This document shows, piece after piece, positions 1-55,392 of a stretch of 64,000 bases of DNA; position 1 is the first letter of the stretch, and the number at the start of each line of letters is the position of its first letter. The position numbers and the translations under genes were made by a program. This DNA is from Amorphochlora amoebiformis. Taxonomy: Eukaryota > Cercozoa > Chlorarachniophyceae. Location: contig BAAHQB010000196.1 in the NCBI GenBank assembly GCA_054601695.1, positions 248,001-312,000 on the forward strand. The letters run 5' to 3'. Under the pieces are notes generated by a model, which was not told where the DNA came from, made no database searches, and worked only from the letters and a program-made list of their open reading frames with translations.

Positions 1-273
1 TATATATATATATATGTATGTATATGTATAAAATATATATATATGTATATATGTATATATATATATATATTATGTACATGTATATGTACATATATACATA
101 TAATATATATATATATATATATATGTGTATATATATATGTGTGTGTGTGTATGTATATATATAAATTATATGTGAATGATTTTATATATAACATATATAA
201 TATATATCTATATACATATTTACTTAATATATCTGGTTGTGTTAATAAGTGTGTATAAATAATATAACATTAG

Positions 274-325
274 GTCCTTCTTGCTTGGGACTCGAATCCG
301 GCCAACGATGTCATTGCTGATTCGG

Positions 326-372
<47 letters not shown>

Positions 373-430
373 GTATGTATATATACATATATAGATTGAA
401 TTGTATGTGTATATTATACATACTATACGA

Positions 431-494
<64 letters not shown>

Positions 495-510
495 TGTAAA
501 GTATATGCAC

Positions 511-547
<37 letters not shown>

Positions 548-709
548 TATATGTATTTCGTCTTTACCATATACGTAAATATTATATGTATATCTAGTTT
601 CTTATTTCTATATCTATACGTATATATATACATATATAAAAATACATATTTCGATATTTTTATTTTAGTATACATGTAGAATATATATATGTATATATAA
701 TATATACAC

Positions 710-741
<32 letters not shown>

Positions 742-1036
742 TCCATATATATATATATATATGCACACATATACATATGCTGTAAGTGCAAGTACAATAT
801 ACCCTTGCACGCTCGCAAATACCTTTAGTAATAAAGTAATAATATCACCAAACATCATATATATGTATATATATACTCTTTTAGGTATAGAAATATATAT
901 ATATATATATATATATGTATACATACATACATTTAGAAATATATATATATATATATCAGATCGTAAGCCTTCTTATGAGCTCGACTACATCCCCAGGGGC
1001 GGCTCTTCAGTTTACTAATCATCAATGCTCTCTCAA

Positions 1037-1087
<51 letters not shown>

Positions 1088-1139
1088 AAGTATAAGTATA
1101 TATTTATATATATTTAACAGTTTACACACACGCTCATAA

Positions 1140-1189
<50 letters not shown>

Positions 1190-1219
1190 GTATATAAACG
1201 TAGATATATTATAAACGTA

Positions 1220-1256
<37 letters not shown>

Positions 1257-1463
1257 GTGTATGCTTTATGTGTATATGTATGTGGTAAATATATACATAC
1301 ATGCATATACGTATACACATTTACATATTATACGTAATGTATGTTCAAGAAGATGTAAATGATTCTAAAAATTTATATAAATTGTATTTTTATATACAAT
1401 TACTTTTTTTGATACATACATATATATATATGTAAATATATGAGTAAACATATGTAGACATAA

Positions 1464-1501
<38 letters not shown>

Positions 1502-1888
1502 CCATATGTATTCCACTGCTTTCTGCATAACATATATTATATATATATATATATGTATAAACATATAAATATATTTGCATTTCTATACGTAAATATACAT
1601 ATGTGTGTGCGTGCATGTATAATATGTACAAACAACATACATTTATGATGTACGTATACGTATATAATCATATGTATATAAAAAAAGAATAGACGTATAT
1701 ATTACATTTTTCATGCAAATTTATAAATATACCTGTGGAAGGCAGAATCGTATAAATCACATTTATACAGCCCCTATCTGCCCTCAATGACTCCACGAGA
1801 TCCGTTTTGATATCGAGGCAGCGCGAAGAAATAATTCAAGAAGAAAAAACAGCGGCCAATGCTGCGTCGAAGGAAGCCAAGTTACTGA

Positions 1889-1921
<33 letters not shown>

Positions 1922-2661
1922 CATATATATATACATCTCCATATATATATACTATATATATATGTATATATATATAAATAATAATATATATATATTATCC
2001 CTAGCCTTGACCCCAAACCTAATTCCTGGTAGATGTATCTGGCAAAAAACTGTACATACATGCATGTGTATATATTATATCTCTATACGCATATGTATAT
2101 TTCTTTATATACATATATAGTAGATGACGCCAAACCCTTAAACCTAACTTACATAGTTTCCTCCTTCCTATACATACTTACAGAAATATACATACATATA
2201 TTATATATATATATATATATACATATGCACCTATATATACATATATATGCATATACATATATAGAAATATATATGTTATATTAATATTATATATGCACCT
2301 AGTTTTTAAATAAGATATGTATATGTATGTATATATATATATACATATATATAGATACATGTATATATACATATATATATAGTATATATATATATATGTA
2401 TATATATATATGTGTGTGTGTGTGTATTTGTATATAATACACCTACTTATAGGGCGATTGAGAATAAACCTGAGGGTTTAGAGATATCCGAGGAAGTTCA
2501 AGCAACCCTAACAGCGGTATTAACAATATATATACATACAAATATATATATATAAATATATACACATAAAATTATATATATATATTCGCTCATATGTATC
2601 TTTCTGGACATGTGTAAATAAATTTATAGAACCACACACACACATATATATATATATATAT

Positions 2662-2743
<82 letters not shown>

Positions 2744-2809
2744 ATATTACAGGTGGCTAAAGGGGAACAAATCTCGGGAACTGAGGCGGCTATTGACCGA
2801 ATCGAGTAG

Positions 2810-2865
<56 letters not shown>

Positions 2866-2979
2866 GAATGTATATGAATATACATATATGTATATTTATA
2901 AATATATATATAAATACTATATATAATTTTACGTGATATTAGTTCAGTATATATATATATATATGTGATATTAGTTCAG

Positions 2980-3011
<32 letters not shown>

Positions 3012-3311
3012 GTATACAAGACATATATGAAAATACATAAATACATCCAAACCACCCAAAAAGGATACGTATGTATATGTTTATACACACATATATATAT
3101 TTATATATATATATTATATATATATATATGTGTATATATATATATGTATATATGTACATATATATTCATGTTATATATATATATACATATTATTTATGAA
3201 CATATATATATATATCTATATATAAATATATTACTAATGAAAAAAGGGATTTGGTGGGTTTTCTTCGTCTCCATTACCCAGACGTTAAGCAAACAAAGGA
3301 TGGCTACATTG

Positions 3312-3385
<74 letters not shown>

Positions 3386-3494
3386 GTATTTAGTGTGATA
3401 TATATACACATGCTTATTATACTTGTGGCATGGATATGAGATATATTTTGTGTGCATACGCATATATATATATATATATATAGTATATATATAT

Positions 3495-3525
<31 letters not shown>

Positions 3526-3720
3526 GTATATAGAAATATGTACATATGATAGTATATTATATATGTAGTATATAAGAACATTCAATTGTGATATATGTAT
3601 GTATATGTATATAAATATATATAAATAATATAAATATATATATATATTGTATATATATATATATATGTATATATATATAGAATATTCAATTGTGATATAT
3701 ATATATATATACAAATAATA

Positions 3721-3770
<50 letters not shown>

Positions 3771-3860
3771 ATATATATATAATTATTAAAAATATTTATG
3801 TATTCATGTATACATATATATATATATGTATGTATGTGTGTGTGTGTGTGTGTGTTTGTG

Positions 3861-3944
<84 letters not shown>

Positions 3945-4196
3945 TTGTGTAATATATATATATATATGTGTGTGTATCTCTCTTTCTTTGTGATATGTTC
4001 ACAAACATATATACGTAAAAACGTACTCTGTCAGGTCGAATTGAATGGACACGTAGCTACAATAGAAAAAATTTCAGGGGACCTTCGAATACGGTGTGAT
4101 GATGAGACCGTCCGGGATTCCGTGGGTAGAGTCGTCAAGTACGCAGAATTGGCTCTCGGCAAATGTCCACGGAGCGGCCTTGAAACGACGCTGTAA
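274..4196 (+). CDS. CPSF3: CPSF73/Ysh1-like cleavage and polyadenylation endonuclease, C-terminal part (5' end outside window)
   Basis: Seven phase-consistent exons: 274-324, 960-1037, 1771-1880, 2453-2516, 2753-2805, 3247-3310 and 4035-4196, ending in TAA; 193 residues in this window. The first exon reads [17 protein letters not shown], matching the conserved CPSF73 segment that follows the beta-CASP core (family pattern LEWxxNPxNDxxAD). The last two exons give the C-terminal domain with [19 protein letters not shown] and [17 protein letters not shown], like the family's VDGKTAxxxLET...CEDExLRExVE block. In the family this protein is the metal-dependent nuclease that cuts pre-mRNA before polyadenylation; the catalytic metallo-beta-lactamase half must lie upstream of base 1. 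Some donors cut an apparent stop or run-on: AA|GTTACT at 1880 and GA|GTAGTG at 2805, where the unspliced frame would read TAG. The neighbour gene is convergent, ending at 4693. The family call rests on remembered family motifs; exon phases are read directly. Confidence 0.82.
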
Positions 4197-4692
4197 CTAG
4201 TGTAAGTGTAGTCGGCCGGGCGTTGAAACTTGTCACTGATTCTACGCAACGTTCTAAGACGTTGCATATCTAGCAGTATGATAATGACCGTCTGAGATCT
4301 TACAACCACGTGTAACGTTATCTATACCGTAGCAAGCTAGATTCCAGAGATTAGACCTATATTCGGTATCTAGGTATTCCTATGAGATCATTGAGATCTA
4401 GAGATAGTCTAAATTTGAAGATATATCTAGTATATACATATATATATATATTTTTTTTTATATATATATATACTGGATATACTCTAGTTACTATACAGTA
4501 TACATATATCTAGATATATATATATATATATTTATAATAGTATACATATAATATCATCACAATAAAATTACTAGATCTAGCAGGCGCAGTCACAATCTGT
4601 GCAGGTGAACTTTACATCTTTGATCTAGATGATCAATGATCTATATTATACAGCTAGAACAGTCCCATCAGATGATAAGTTAACGAAATCCA
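4197..4692. other. Convergent intergenic spacer, CTAG-rich
   Basis: This spacer lies between two stop codons, of the CPSF73-like gene (+) and the PUB-domain gene (-). I see no coding potential. Outside two short TA stretches it is unusually rich in the tetramer CTAG and in tctaga/agatct contexts, about a dozen occurrences in under 500 bases. It presumably holds both 3' UTRs and poly(A) sites. Confidence 0.6.
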
Positions 4693-11261
<6,569 letters not shown>

Positions 11262-11392
11262 GGCCCCACAACGACCTCTACCGCGTCACGTTGAGCCCAA
11301 GCGCGAAGGTGTTGGGTCTACCTTTCCGACAAATTAATCTCAGTCGATATGAATGGGACATCCCCCGGACACATCAATAAATCCACAGATTC
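11262..11392. promoter_or_regulatory. Putative bidirectional promoter between UBA/PUB and UIM/C2 genes
   Basis: Only 131 bases separate the two divergent start codons (minus ATG at 11261, plus ATG at 11393). The stretch is TA-poor and not repetitive, unlike the introns. It contains an out-of-frame upstream ATG at about 11350 that opens a short uORF overlapping the UIM/C2 start. No clear TATA box was identified. Confidence 0.5.
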
Positions 11393-28245
<16,853 letters not shown>

Positions 28246-28690
28246 CTCTAGTAACCAGACTAAGTCTGATAGGGAAATCAACTTGATTCCTTGGCCAATC
28301 TAGATCGATATATCTTGAATTTAGGGCAATTGGGCGCAGTGTGATCATGGCTACCATGACGGCTGGAACAATACACTAGATACACTCTAGACACTTGCTA
28401 GTGATGCTATGCCTTAAATATTACAATTTAGTATTATCAGTGACTACTGCGAAGTTACTAGAGTTGTTATATCTAGTACATGGTAACCAAATTTATCGTA
28501 CGCATTCTTTTAAACGCCCTGAGTCTATGAACTAGCAGAAACTACGCTAAATCCTGCTAGCGCTATGCTCGAGATGCATTGGATACCTAGGATACTGTGA
28601 CAGCACTGTTAACGTGGTAGGGTCTAGGAACCTGAGTGGTGTATTTGTGAATTTCTATCATGATTATATGTATATATTATATCTAGTATA
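28246..28690. other. CTAG-rich 3' intergenic segment
   Basis: Follows the UIM/C2 stop codon. It is non-repetitive and TA-poor, with around ten CTAG tetramers, and resembles the spacers at 4197 and 44374 in composition. No convincing ORF. A possible 19-base terminal exon of a weak minus-strand gene model lies at 28605-28587. Confidence 0.55.
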
Positions 28691-28865
28691 TATACACATA
28701 CACATATATATATATATATATATATATTTATATGTATATATTATATTTATATGTAAATATATACACAAAAATCACGGATCATAATGTGTGTATTATGTGA
28801 TATGTATGTGTGTATATATATATTATGTGTGATATATTTTTTTATATATAATGTGTGATATATAT

Positions 28866-28908
<43 letters not shown>

Positions 28909-28973
28909 GTATGTGTTTGTAGAATTGAAACAAATCAAAGAAATATACATACATGTGTACTATGATATACATT

Positions 28974-29004
<31 letters not shown>

Positions 29005-29222
29005 ATCTTACATATATTGCACATATATATAATATATATATATATATATGTTATATATGAATAACAATGTGTATAAATATCAATACAATACATTAAACAA
29101 TTTTAAATACAATATATATATATATGTATATATGTATATATATATATATATACATATATTTTGTGTGTGTGTGTGTGTGTGTGTGAAAAGATATACCCAC
29201 ATATAGATGTATTAAATATAAA

Positions 29223-29266
<44 letters not shown>

Positions 29267-29497
29267 ATATATATATATATATATGTGTATCAATAAAGGG
29301 ATGCATATTAATATTATACATGTCTCTATGTATTTATGCATTTATACACAAACACACACAGTATATACACACATACATACATATATATATATATATACAT
29401 ATAAATATAATATATATATATATATACATATACGTATATATATAAATAGAATAACAATTATACCTATATGTATATATACACACACACATATATATAT

Positions 29498-29543
<46 letters not shown>

Positions 29544-29652
29544 GATAGTTTGACCATTCACGTCCAGCGAATGAGAGAACGTGGATCCACAGTCTAGCCC
29601 TCATAAATCTATTTAAAACATGCATATATATATATATTTATATAGATATATT

Positions 29653-29695
<43 letters not shown>

Positions 29696-30017
29696 CATCT
29701 CCAAAGTTCACAATAAGAAATCTAGAGTTACCATGTATATATATATATATATATATATATATTGATTAATATCCATACCTTCCTTCCACGCTCTCCATAC
29801 TCTGTCCTGCCCCTGTCCCGCCCCGATCTAAATATGTATATGATACATACATCTTTATATACATATATGTATACATGTGTTGAGTATACACACACACATA
29901 TATATATATATATATTATATGTATATATGTATGTATCTATATATGGATGTAACATACATGTAAAATACATAAATAAATATATATAGATATATTTATATAT
30001 ATATATATATATATATG

Positions 30018-30070
<53 letters not shown>

Positions 30071-30217
30071 TAGGTTCAGCGTTTGGGTTAAGAAGCAACT
30101 ATATTATATATATATATATATTATATATATATATATATATGTATGTATATTACATATATATTACCATTGAACCCCTTAAAGAAATTCACCACTCGCCTAT
30201 AGCTCGTGGGAAATGAC
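28587..30217 (-). CDS. Possible small minus-strand gene (exon islands only)
   Basis: Three islands have good splice signals and mutually consistent phases: 30217-30165 ([17 protein letters not shown]), 29827-29779 ([15 protein letters not shown]) and 29593-29555 ([12 protein letters not shown]), with a speculative terminal exon at 28605-28587 (stop TAG). I do not recognise the product and found no start exon; an ATG at 30670 (MTVT) or 30964 (MFLTLSTHPG) could serve, but neither fits in phase. A diverged tandem copy of the first island is at 30295-30345 (MSYRRVV), supporting that it was a real exon. The opposite strand also offers short frames here, so strand is uncertain. Confidence 0.28.
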
Positions 30218-30453
30218 CTATATACACACATAGTAATTATAATATACATATATATATATATGTATATATATACATATATGTATATGTGTATGTATTTGTA
30301 GGACCACTCGCCTATAGCTCATGCGAAAGACCTTTGCACACACATAGTATATAATGTTATTATATGGTAATATATATATATATATGTTATAATATACATA
30401 CATACATAGATATATATATGTATGTTTATATGTATATGTATATGTATATGTAG

Positions 30454-30507
30454 GAGGCGAAGAAGCGTATTTGTACCGACTTTACCGCGAGATTGAAATT
30501 CAGTTAA
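30454..30507 (+). CDS. Orphan terminal-exon candidate (EAKKRICTDFTARLKFS)
   Basis: An acceptor tatgtag precedes a TA-poor frame of 17 residues ending in TAA. Its composition is gene-like, but I found no convincing plus-strand partners, and a weak minus-strand model covers nearby islands. It could belong to a short gene nested between the convergent UIM/C2 and ankyrin genes, or be spurious. Confidence 0.22.
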   Translation, partial: EAKKRICTDFTARLKFS

Positions 30508-30620
30508 TTATTGTGTATATATTATATAATATCACATCATATATGTATATTTACATTTAGATGCATGCACATAATATTTAAATATATAAAATATATAACT
30601 CTAATATATATATATATGTG

Positions 30621-30651
<31 letters not shown>

Positions 30652-30899
30652 GTTTTACAGTAACCGTCATGTTGATACGTAAAAACACTCATTATATCTA
30701 CATACATCTATATACACATATGTGCATATACATACATATACAATGTATACACATATATATATATATATATATATATAGGTACACATACATGTGTAGGTGT
30801 ATATATGTACATATAAACGTATATTTACTTATCTTCTTATTTTTTATATACATACATATATACAAATACATACATAGATGTATAAATATGCATATATTT

Positions 30900-31455
30900 T
30901 GGTTAGAATCGATATAAATTTCACATAAAGACGTGCCTGGATGAGTAGATAGAGTAAGAAACATAGTTACAGATTCCAACCGATACTATCGGGCACTATC
31001 CGCTAGTACCGGGGTTTAAGAATACTTGTGCATTGTGTGAATGTGTACAGTTCCAAAAAATTACCAGTTCGTTTTGGGGTTCCAAACGGTCCTTTTTCTC
31101 CTGACATCTGCTCCGGTCACGTGGCCCTATTTTTGTAGTATTTTTAGAAGTGTTCTTTTTTCAGGTCATTTAAACCTATTTTAATGGTATTAGAGGGTTA
31201 GAGATATGTGTGTATGTATGTATTCCTATGTATATACATATACACGTACATACACACATACATATATACATATATGTATATATATATATATATATCTCAA
31301 TATGTAAATATATATATATATATATACATAAATATATATCTATATATATATATTCTATTTACAATTTATATATATTATATATATATATATATACATTCTA
31401 AAGAGATACCAATACAATAAGGCTTTTATGTAGACGGTGGCGCTCTAGTCTTCTC
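30900..31455. other. Non-coding spacer without recognised genes
   Basis: About 300 bases of balanced-composition sequence (30900-31200) followed by TA microsatellite. I see no splice-flanked exon that fits a neighbour. Confidence 0.5.
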
Positions 31456-32180
31456 TAGGGTTAGGGTTAGGGTTAGGGTTAGGGTTAGGGTTAGGGTTAG
31501 TGTTAGTGTTAGGGTTAGAACAAAGATGGAGTTAGGTTAGGGTTAGGTTTAGAGAAGGATATGATTACGGAACTTCGGGTTAGGGTTAGGGTTAAGGTTT
31601 ACTCGCGCGAATTAGGGTTAGGTATAGTGTTAGGGCTCGATAAGATGGGGCTGATGGGTTAGGGTTAGGGTTAGGGTTAGGGTTAGAGTTCAGAGTTAGG
31701 GTTAGGATGAGATTATTAAGTGTATATTAGCCCTAAGGCCATTGACTCCGCCACTTAGTGCTGGGAGCGACCCCAGCAGATGTTTGGGTTAGGATCAGAA
31801 TATTCAGCATGTCTTAGTCCGAGGACCATTGACTCAGGTTAGGGTTAGGGTAAGATTAGGGTTATGGTTAGGGTTAGGGTAGGGTTTAGGGTTAGGGTTA
31901 AGAGTCAAGGTTAGGGTTTACAAGCGCGAATAAGGGTTAGGTTTAGTGTTAGTGGGGCAGATGGGTTAGGGTTAGGGCTAGAGTTAGGTAAGGCTAGGGT
32001 TAGGTTTAGGGTTAGGATCAGATTATTAAACATCTTAGCCCTAAGGCCATTGACTCCGCCACTTAGTGGGGAGCGACCCCAGCAGATGTTTGGGTTAGGA
32101 TCAGATTATTCAGCATGTCTTAGTCCGAGGACCATTGACTGCGGTTAGGGTTAGGGTTAGGGTTAGGGTTAGGGTTAGGG

Positions 32181-32190
<10 letters not shown>
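31456..32190 (+). repeat. TTAGGG array with duplicated 140-bp spacer units
   Basis: Perfect and degenerate TTAGGG repeats are interrupted by two near-identical segments (about 31700-31840 and 32005-32142) carrying actccgccacttagtg, gcgaccccagcagatgtttg and CATGTCTTAGTCCGAGGACC. The last repeat contributes, on the minus strand, the TAA stop codon of the ankyrin gene at 32183-32181. Confidence 0.9.
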
Positions 32191-42441
<10,251 letters not shown>

Positions 42442-42562
42442 GGAGTCGCGAGCGTCGAAGACAGCGGATAGTAGCGGATAGTAGCGGATAATAGCGGATA
42501 GTAGCGGGTGATAAGTGATGATTGAGTTAAAATCCGACAGTAGCGGGTAATAACTGGCGGTA
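42442..42562. promoter_or_regulatory. Putative bidirectional promoter with TAGCGGATA repeats
   Basis: This stretch of 121 bases separates divergent start codons of the ankyrin gene (42441, -) and the coiled-coil gene (42563, +). It carries about five to six imperfect direct repeats of agtagcggata/taatagcgg, a motif that could bind a regulator. No TATA box is obvious. Confidence 0.5.
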
Positions 42563-43547
42563 ATGACGGGCAAAACCCAAACCGCGCAAATGGCCGGAGC
42601 TCGAGACAAGATCGATTTTCTGCGGCAGGAGCACTCCAGACATCTTGCAAATCTGGCCAGGAAGACCGAGGAGTGGAAGAAGCTTATTGATCTAGGTGCT
42701 ACTGATAGTGTTTGCAGGGAGGGTGTTGTGCTTTCGGGTTTGAGGGTAATACTCAATGCAGAGCGTCAAAAACTTCGCGAAGCGGAGGAAAGTCTGGTCG
42801 ATCTGAGGTATATTGAACAGTACACGCAGGAGAATCTTCAACAAATGGTTGGGATCAAGCATAAGACCCAAAAAATGTAAGCAAAAAAAGTCTAAATTTG
42901 CATGCGGTAATTCTTTCTCTCGGCAGAGTATCGGATCTCGACCTCAAGATATTTCAGCAGGAAAAAAAGGAGAGGGATGCACCGGATATCCTTGCTGAAA
43001 TTCTCAGGCTCCAGGTAAATACATGGTAACTGTATCCGTAGCCAAGCCCTGAATACTGCTCCAACTAGGGAGTAAAGGTTGACTTGACGACCAAGATTCG
43101 TGCTCAAAACAAGCTTACAGCGGCTATGACTGAAGGAAATAGTAAGTTAATGACAGCTGGTGAATACTCCATATTCTCATGTGATCACCCACAGATACCT
43201 TGCAAAGCACAAAAGTGGAATACGACGACAAGCTCCGCAATATCCTTTCTGAGCTCGATCGCGACAACAGTGGCAATCCCGACGCAGTTGAGATCGCAAA
43301 GGCAAAAGCCCACGCTAAAGAGATACGGATCATTAAGCTTCAACAAGAGCTGAGGTCTGAGATGAATCAAGCTGGACAACTAGGTAAATGCCATACATTT
43401 ACCGTACGGTAGGGCGTATTGGATCCAGTGTACTATATACACACACATATATATATATATATATGTATACAAATATATATATATATATATATATATGTAT
43501 ATGTATACACACACACATATATATATATATAATATGTGCATGTATGA

Positions 43548-43589
<42 letters not shown>

Positions 43590-43623
43590 TATATATGTGT
43601 GTATATATATATATATATGTATG

Positions 43624-43689
<66 letters not shown>

Positions 43690-43744
43690 CATATATATAT
43701 ATACTATGATATATATATATATATGCATATACGTATATAAATAT

Positions 43745-43810
<66 letters not shown>

Positions 43811-43838
43811 ATATAATAAATATTTATATATATATATG

Positions 43839-43869
<31 letters not shown>

Positions 43870-44373
43870 GTATGAATATAAATATACGTTCGTATCAATC
43901 TGTATATATATATATATATATATATATACGCATGTGTGTAAACATTATTGGTTTCTCTCTGTATAACCATAAGTTTGCAGAAAAGAAACTTCGCAATGTT
44001 CGTCGGCAGCGGAATATCGAGAGAAGAAAGGTAATCTGAAAGCCCCCACAATTACATATACGACCGTGCACGTAACTTATGATCTAAATTACTGAATCTA
44101 AATTGGTTAAATCCTTGCTCTCCATAGGCTCAGGCCCGGGAGGGATACGAGAGATCGATAATGCGGTTACGTGAAGAGAACAAGAAGATTGAAGCGTCAA
44201 GATCCAAACTACAGAAAGAGATCGACATAAACTCTAGGAGGCTTGCCGAACTGACGAGGCTCTCAACCGAGCGGGAAGCGAAGAATCTTCTCGAAATTCA
44301 AAGGGCTGCGGCTATTGAGCTCAGTAGTTCTTCCGATGAAGGTGGAATCGGTGCTACATCGATGAATTGGTGA
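42563..44373 (+). CDS. Long coiled-coil protein, unrecognised family (319 aa)
   Basis: Six phase-consistent exons: 42563-42876, 42927-43014, 43069-43141, 43195-43383, 43981-44030 and 44128-44373 (TGA). Introns 1-3 are only about 50 bases, unlike the rest of the window; intron 4 holds 600 bases of TA repeat. The sequence is almost continuously charged and heptad-like ([54 protein letters not shown]), ending in an acidic SSSSDEGG tail. No globular domain, signal peptide or membrane segment is visible. Structural roles in kinetochore, centrosome or vesicle tethering are typical for such proteins, but nothing here selects one. A second in-frame Met at codon 10 could be the real start. Confidence 0.8.
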
Positions 44374-44878
44374 GCGGTGACTCATAATCTCTAGCCTGCC
44401 ACAATTCGAAATTTATCGATCGATTATGTGCCGTGATACGATAACCCGCCAGCCTTTCGCTTGTGGTTAGGCTTATATATTTTCTATTCCTATCCTCTAG
44501 TATCCCTATAGGCGCTCATGGCCCTGTTTGAGTTGCTCAGATATCTAGATGGTCAAATCCAATTGATACCTGGTGCTACTAATACTATCTAGATTAATCG
44601 AATGTAGATCTCCGAGTCTAGTTATTAAGTTATGTCTGACGATTATCGCGCGTGACTCAGAATAAAGTTCTTAGATTAATCTCGTGTATAAAATATAAAT
44701 GTCAAGCGCGATCGACATACGAGCTTGAAAGTTTTAGTCACTAAAATTTCAGTCAATGCTTAAGATAAGCTTATGCTTAGATTTTTAGAGAGCAACTCGG
44801 GCTCATCGCTCCCATCGAGTCCCGTGCACTCGCTCATAAATCTTCTAAAATAGTAGCTCCCATAACAACCCTCGGCAT
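44374..44878. other. Convergent intergenic spacer, CTAG-rich
   Basis: Separates the stops of the coiled-coil (+) and FKBP (-) genes. It is TA-poor with repeated tctag/ctaga contexts, similar to the spacer at 4197. No ORF of note. Confidence 0.55.
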
Positions 44879-52834
<7,956 letters not shown>

Positions 52835-53008
52835 CTTGGATTGATTTTGCGGTGGGAGGGGGGTGAGCAGGTAGTGCCGGGGGAAGTCTCGGGGAGAACT
52901 CCTTACGTGAATAATATCGGGTACTGACGGTAACAAACGGAACAAACGGTGGCGAACGGTTATTGACAGCCTTTGATCTCGTGCAATTGACAACCCACAT
53001 CGTGTTCC
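52835..53008. promoter_or_regulatory. Putative bidirectional promoter with AACGG repeats
   Basis: 174 bases lie between the FKBP start (52834, -) and the start at 53009 (+). At 52925-52960 there are five spaced copies of (G/A)ACGG, candidate operator or activator sites. The sequence is non-repetitive otherwise and TA-poor. Confidence 0.5.
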
Positions 53009-53366
53009 ATGCTCGGACGCTTCGCTTCCCGTGCCCTCGGCGGCTTCAAGACTCTTTCTGCCTCGATACCATATCGACCATCGCGAAGACTTGCGATGGG
53101 AGTTGCAGGGACCGCAATCGCTGCGTATGGCGTCGGGTTTCATGCGGATGCGCTGAAGGTTCATTTTTTTTTGGTTTCTTTCGCCGGGAATGAAATTCCG
53201 TGGAAGGGTATGTTTGGTAAGGGTTGGTTGGGGGAAAGGTTTAAGGAGGGAATGTATAACGTAAACGAAAATATTTATTTCATCATTCAATTACATAATT
53301 CTTGCGTCAGGCGGCCTACGATCTCAAGCTGAACTATGCGCTTAGAAAGGTTTTGTATATCAAGCC

Positions 53367-53460
<94 letters not shown>

Positions 53461-53517
53461 ACATATATATATATATATATATATATATTATTCTCCAAGC
53501 ACATATATATATTAGAT

Positions 53518-53612
<95 letters not shown>

Positions 53613-53628
53613 TGAACATACAACAGTA

Positions 53629-53675
<47 letters not shown>

Positions 53676-54006
53676 ATACCAGACCGGAATTGGCGGGAGC
53701 ATGAATAAGCAGGAGGCTAAGTCCGTTCTTAAGGTTAAATGCACATATGCGTTTGTATGTATATATATATACATACATACAGATACACAGACACTCACAC
53801 ACACATATATATTTTTATATGTATATGCATATATATATATATATAATATATGTATATATATATATGTATATAATATATATATATATATATATGTATATGT
53901 ATGTATATATGTATGTATATATGTGTATATATGTATGTATAATACATGTAATGGACATAAATGTGTAAGTGTATATGTGTATGCAAGTACACACATACAT
54001 GCACAA

Positions 54007-54045
<39 letters not shown>

Positions 54046-54154
54046 GTATGTAAATGTATATATATATATACGTGCACAAAGATATATATATAATATATAT
54101 ATATATATTATATATATATATATATATAATATATATCTATATATATATATATAC

Positions 54155-54196
<42 letters not shown>

Positions 54197-54218
54197 TGTA
54201 TTTACGTGTACTTGCACA

Positions 54219-54260
<42 letters not shown>

Positions 54261-54554
54261 TATATATTATATAAATATATGTATGGATATGTATAGACAC
54301 ACACAAACACACACACACACATATGTATATATATATATATATATATTATATTAAAATTTACTTTTATTTATATCTTCATTTATTATATAGAATTACTTCC
54401 CTCATTTCGATTGGATGGAGATCACCCAGGTTGAATAGCTAAAAAGTACATATATATATATATGTCTATATATATATATAATATATATATATAATATATA
54501 TATGTCTATATATATATAATGTGTATATGTATATACATATATATCAAAATATAT

Positions 54555-54633
<79 letters not shown>

Positions 54634-54831
54634 CAAGGATAAAGTTTTCGATTCATATTTCGCCGCTTTTGGGATTACCAACAACAGCGCCAAAATTACT
54701 GAGTAAGGATATCATTTACACATATTTATAGACACACTCATATATATATGTATATACAGATAAATAAATATATATATATATGTATATATATATATATGTA
54801 CATTATATACATATATATATGTATGTGTATA

Positions 54832-54872
<41 letters not shown>

Positions 54873-55190
54873 TATTTTAATAAATGTGCATGTATTTACA
54901 TACTAATCATGTATGTATTATAATATTATATTTTGGATATAAATATTTACAAATATGTATTCATAATATATATATATATATATATTATATAATATATTTA
55001 TATTATATATATACGTAAACGTATATATATATATATATATATATATTATATCTTTATAATATAATAGTACATATGTAATATATATACACACACACATATA
55101 TGTATATATGTATATATATATATATTATACATACATACATGTATGTATGTATATATATATATATATATATATCTACATTTCCATATACAT

Positions 55191-55223
<33 letters not shown>

Positions 55224-55331
55224 GTATATATATACAAACATATATTTAACAAATATATATGTATATGTATATATTATATATATATAAATGTATTTATAAA
55301 TATCTATATATATACATATACATAAATATAA

Positions 55332-55392
<61 letters not shown>

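Noticed and set aside
274-324. tRNA-like T-arm sequence gggactcgaatcc
   Set aside because: No cloverleaf can be built around it, and the stretch reads as a CPSF73 exon ([15 protein letters not shown]) with exact splice borders.
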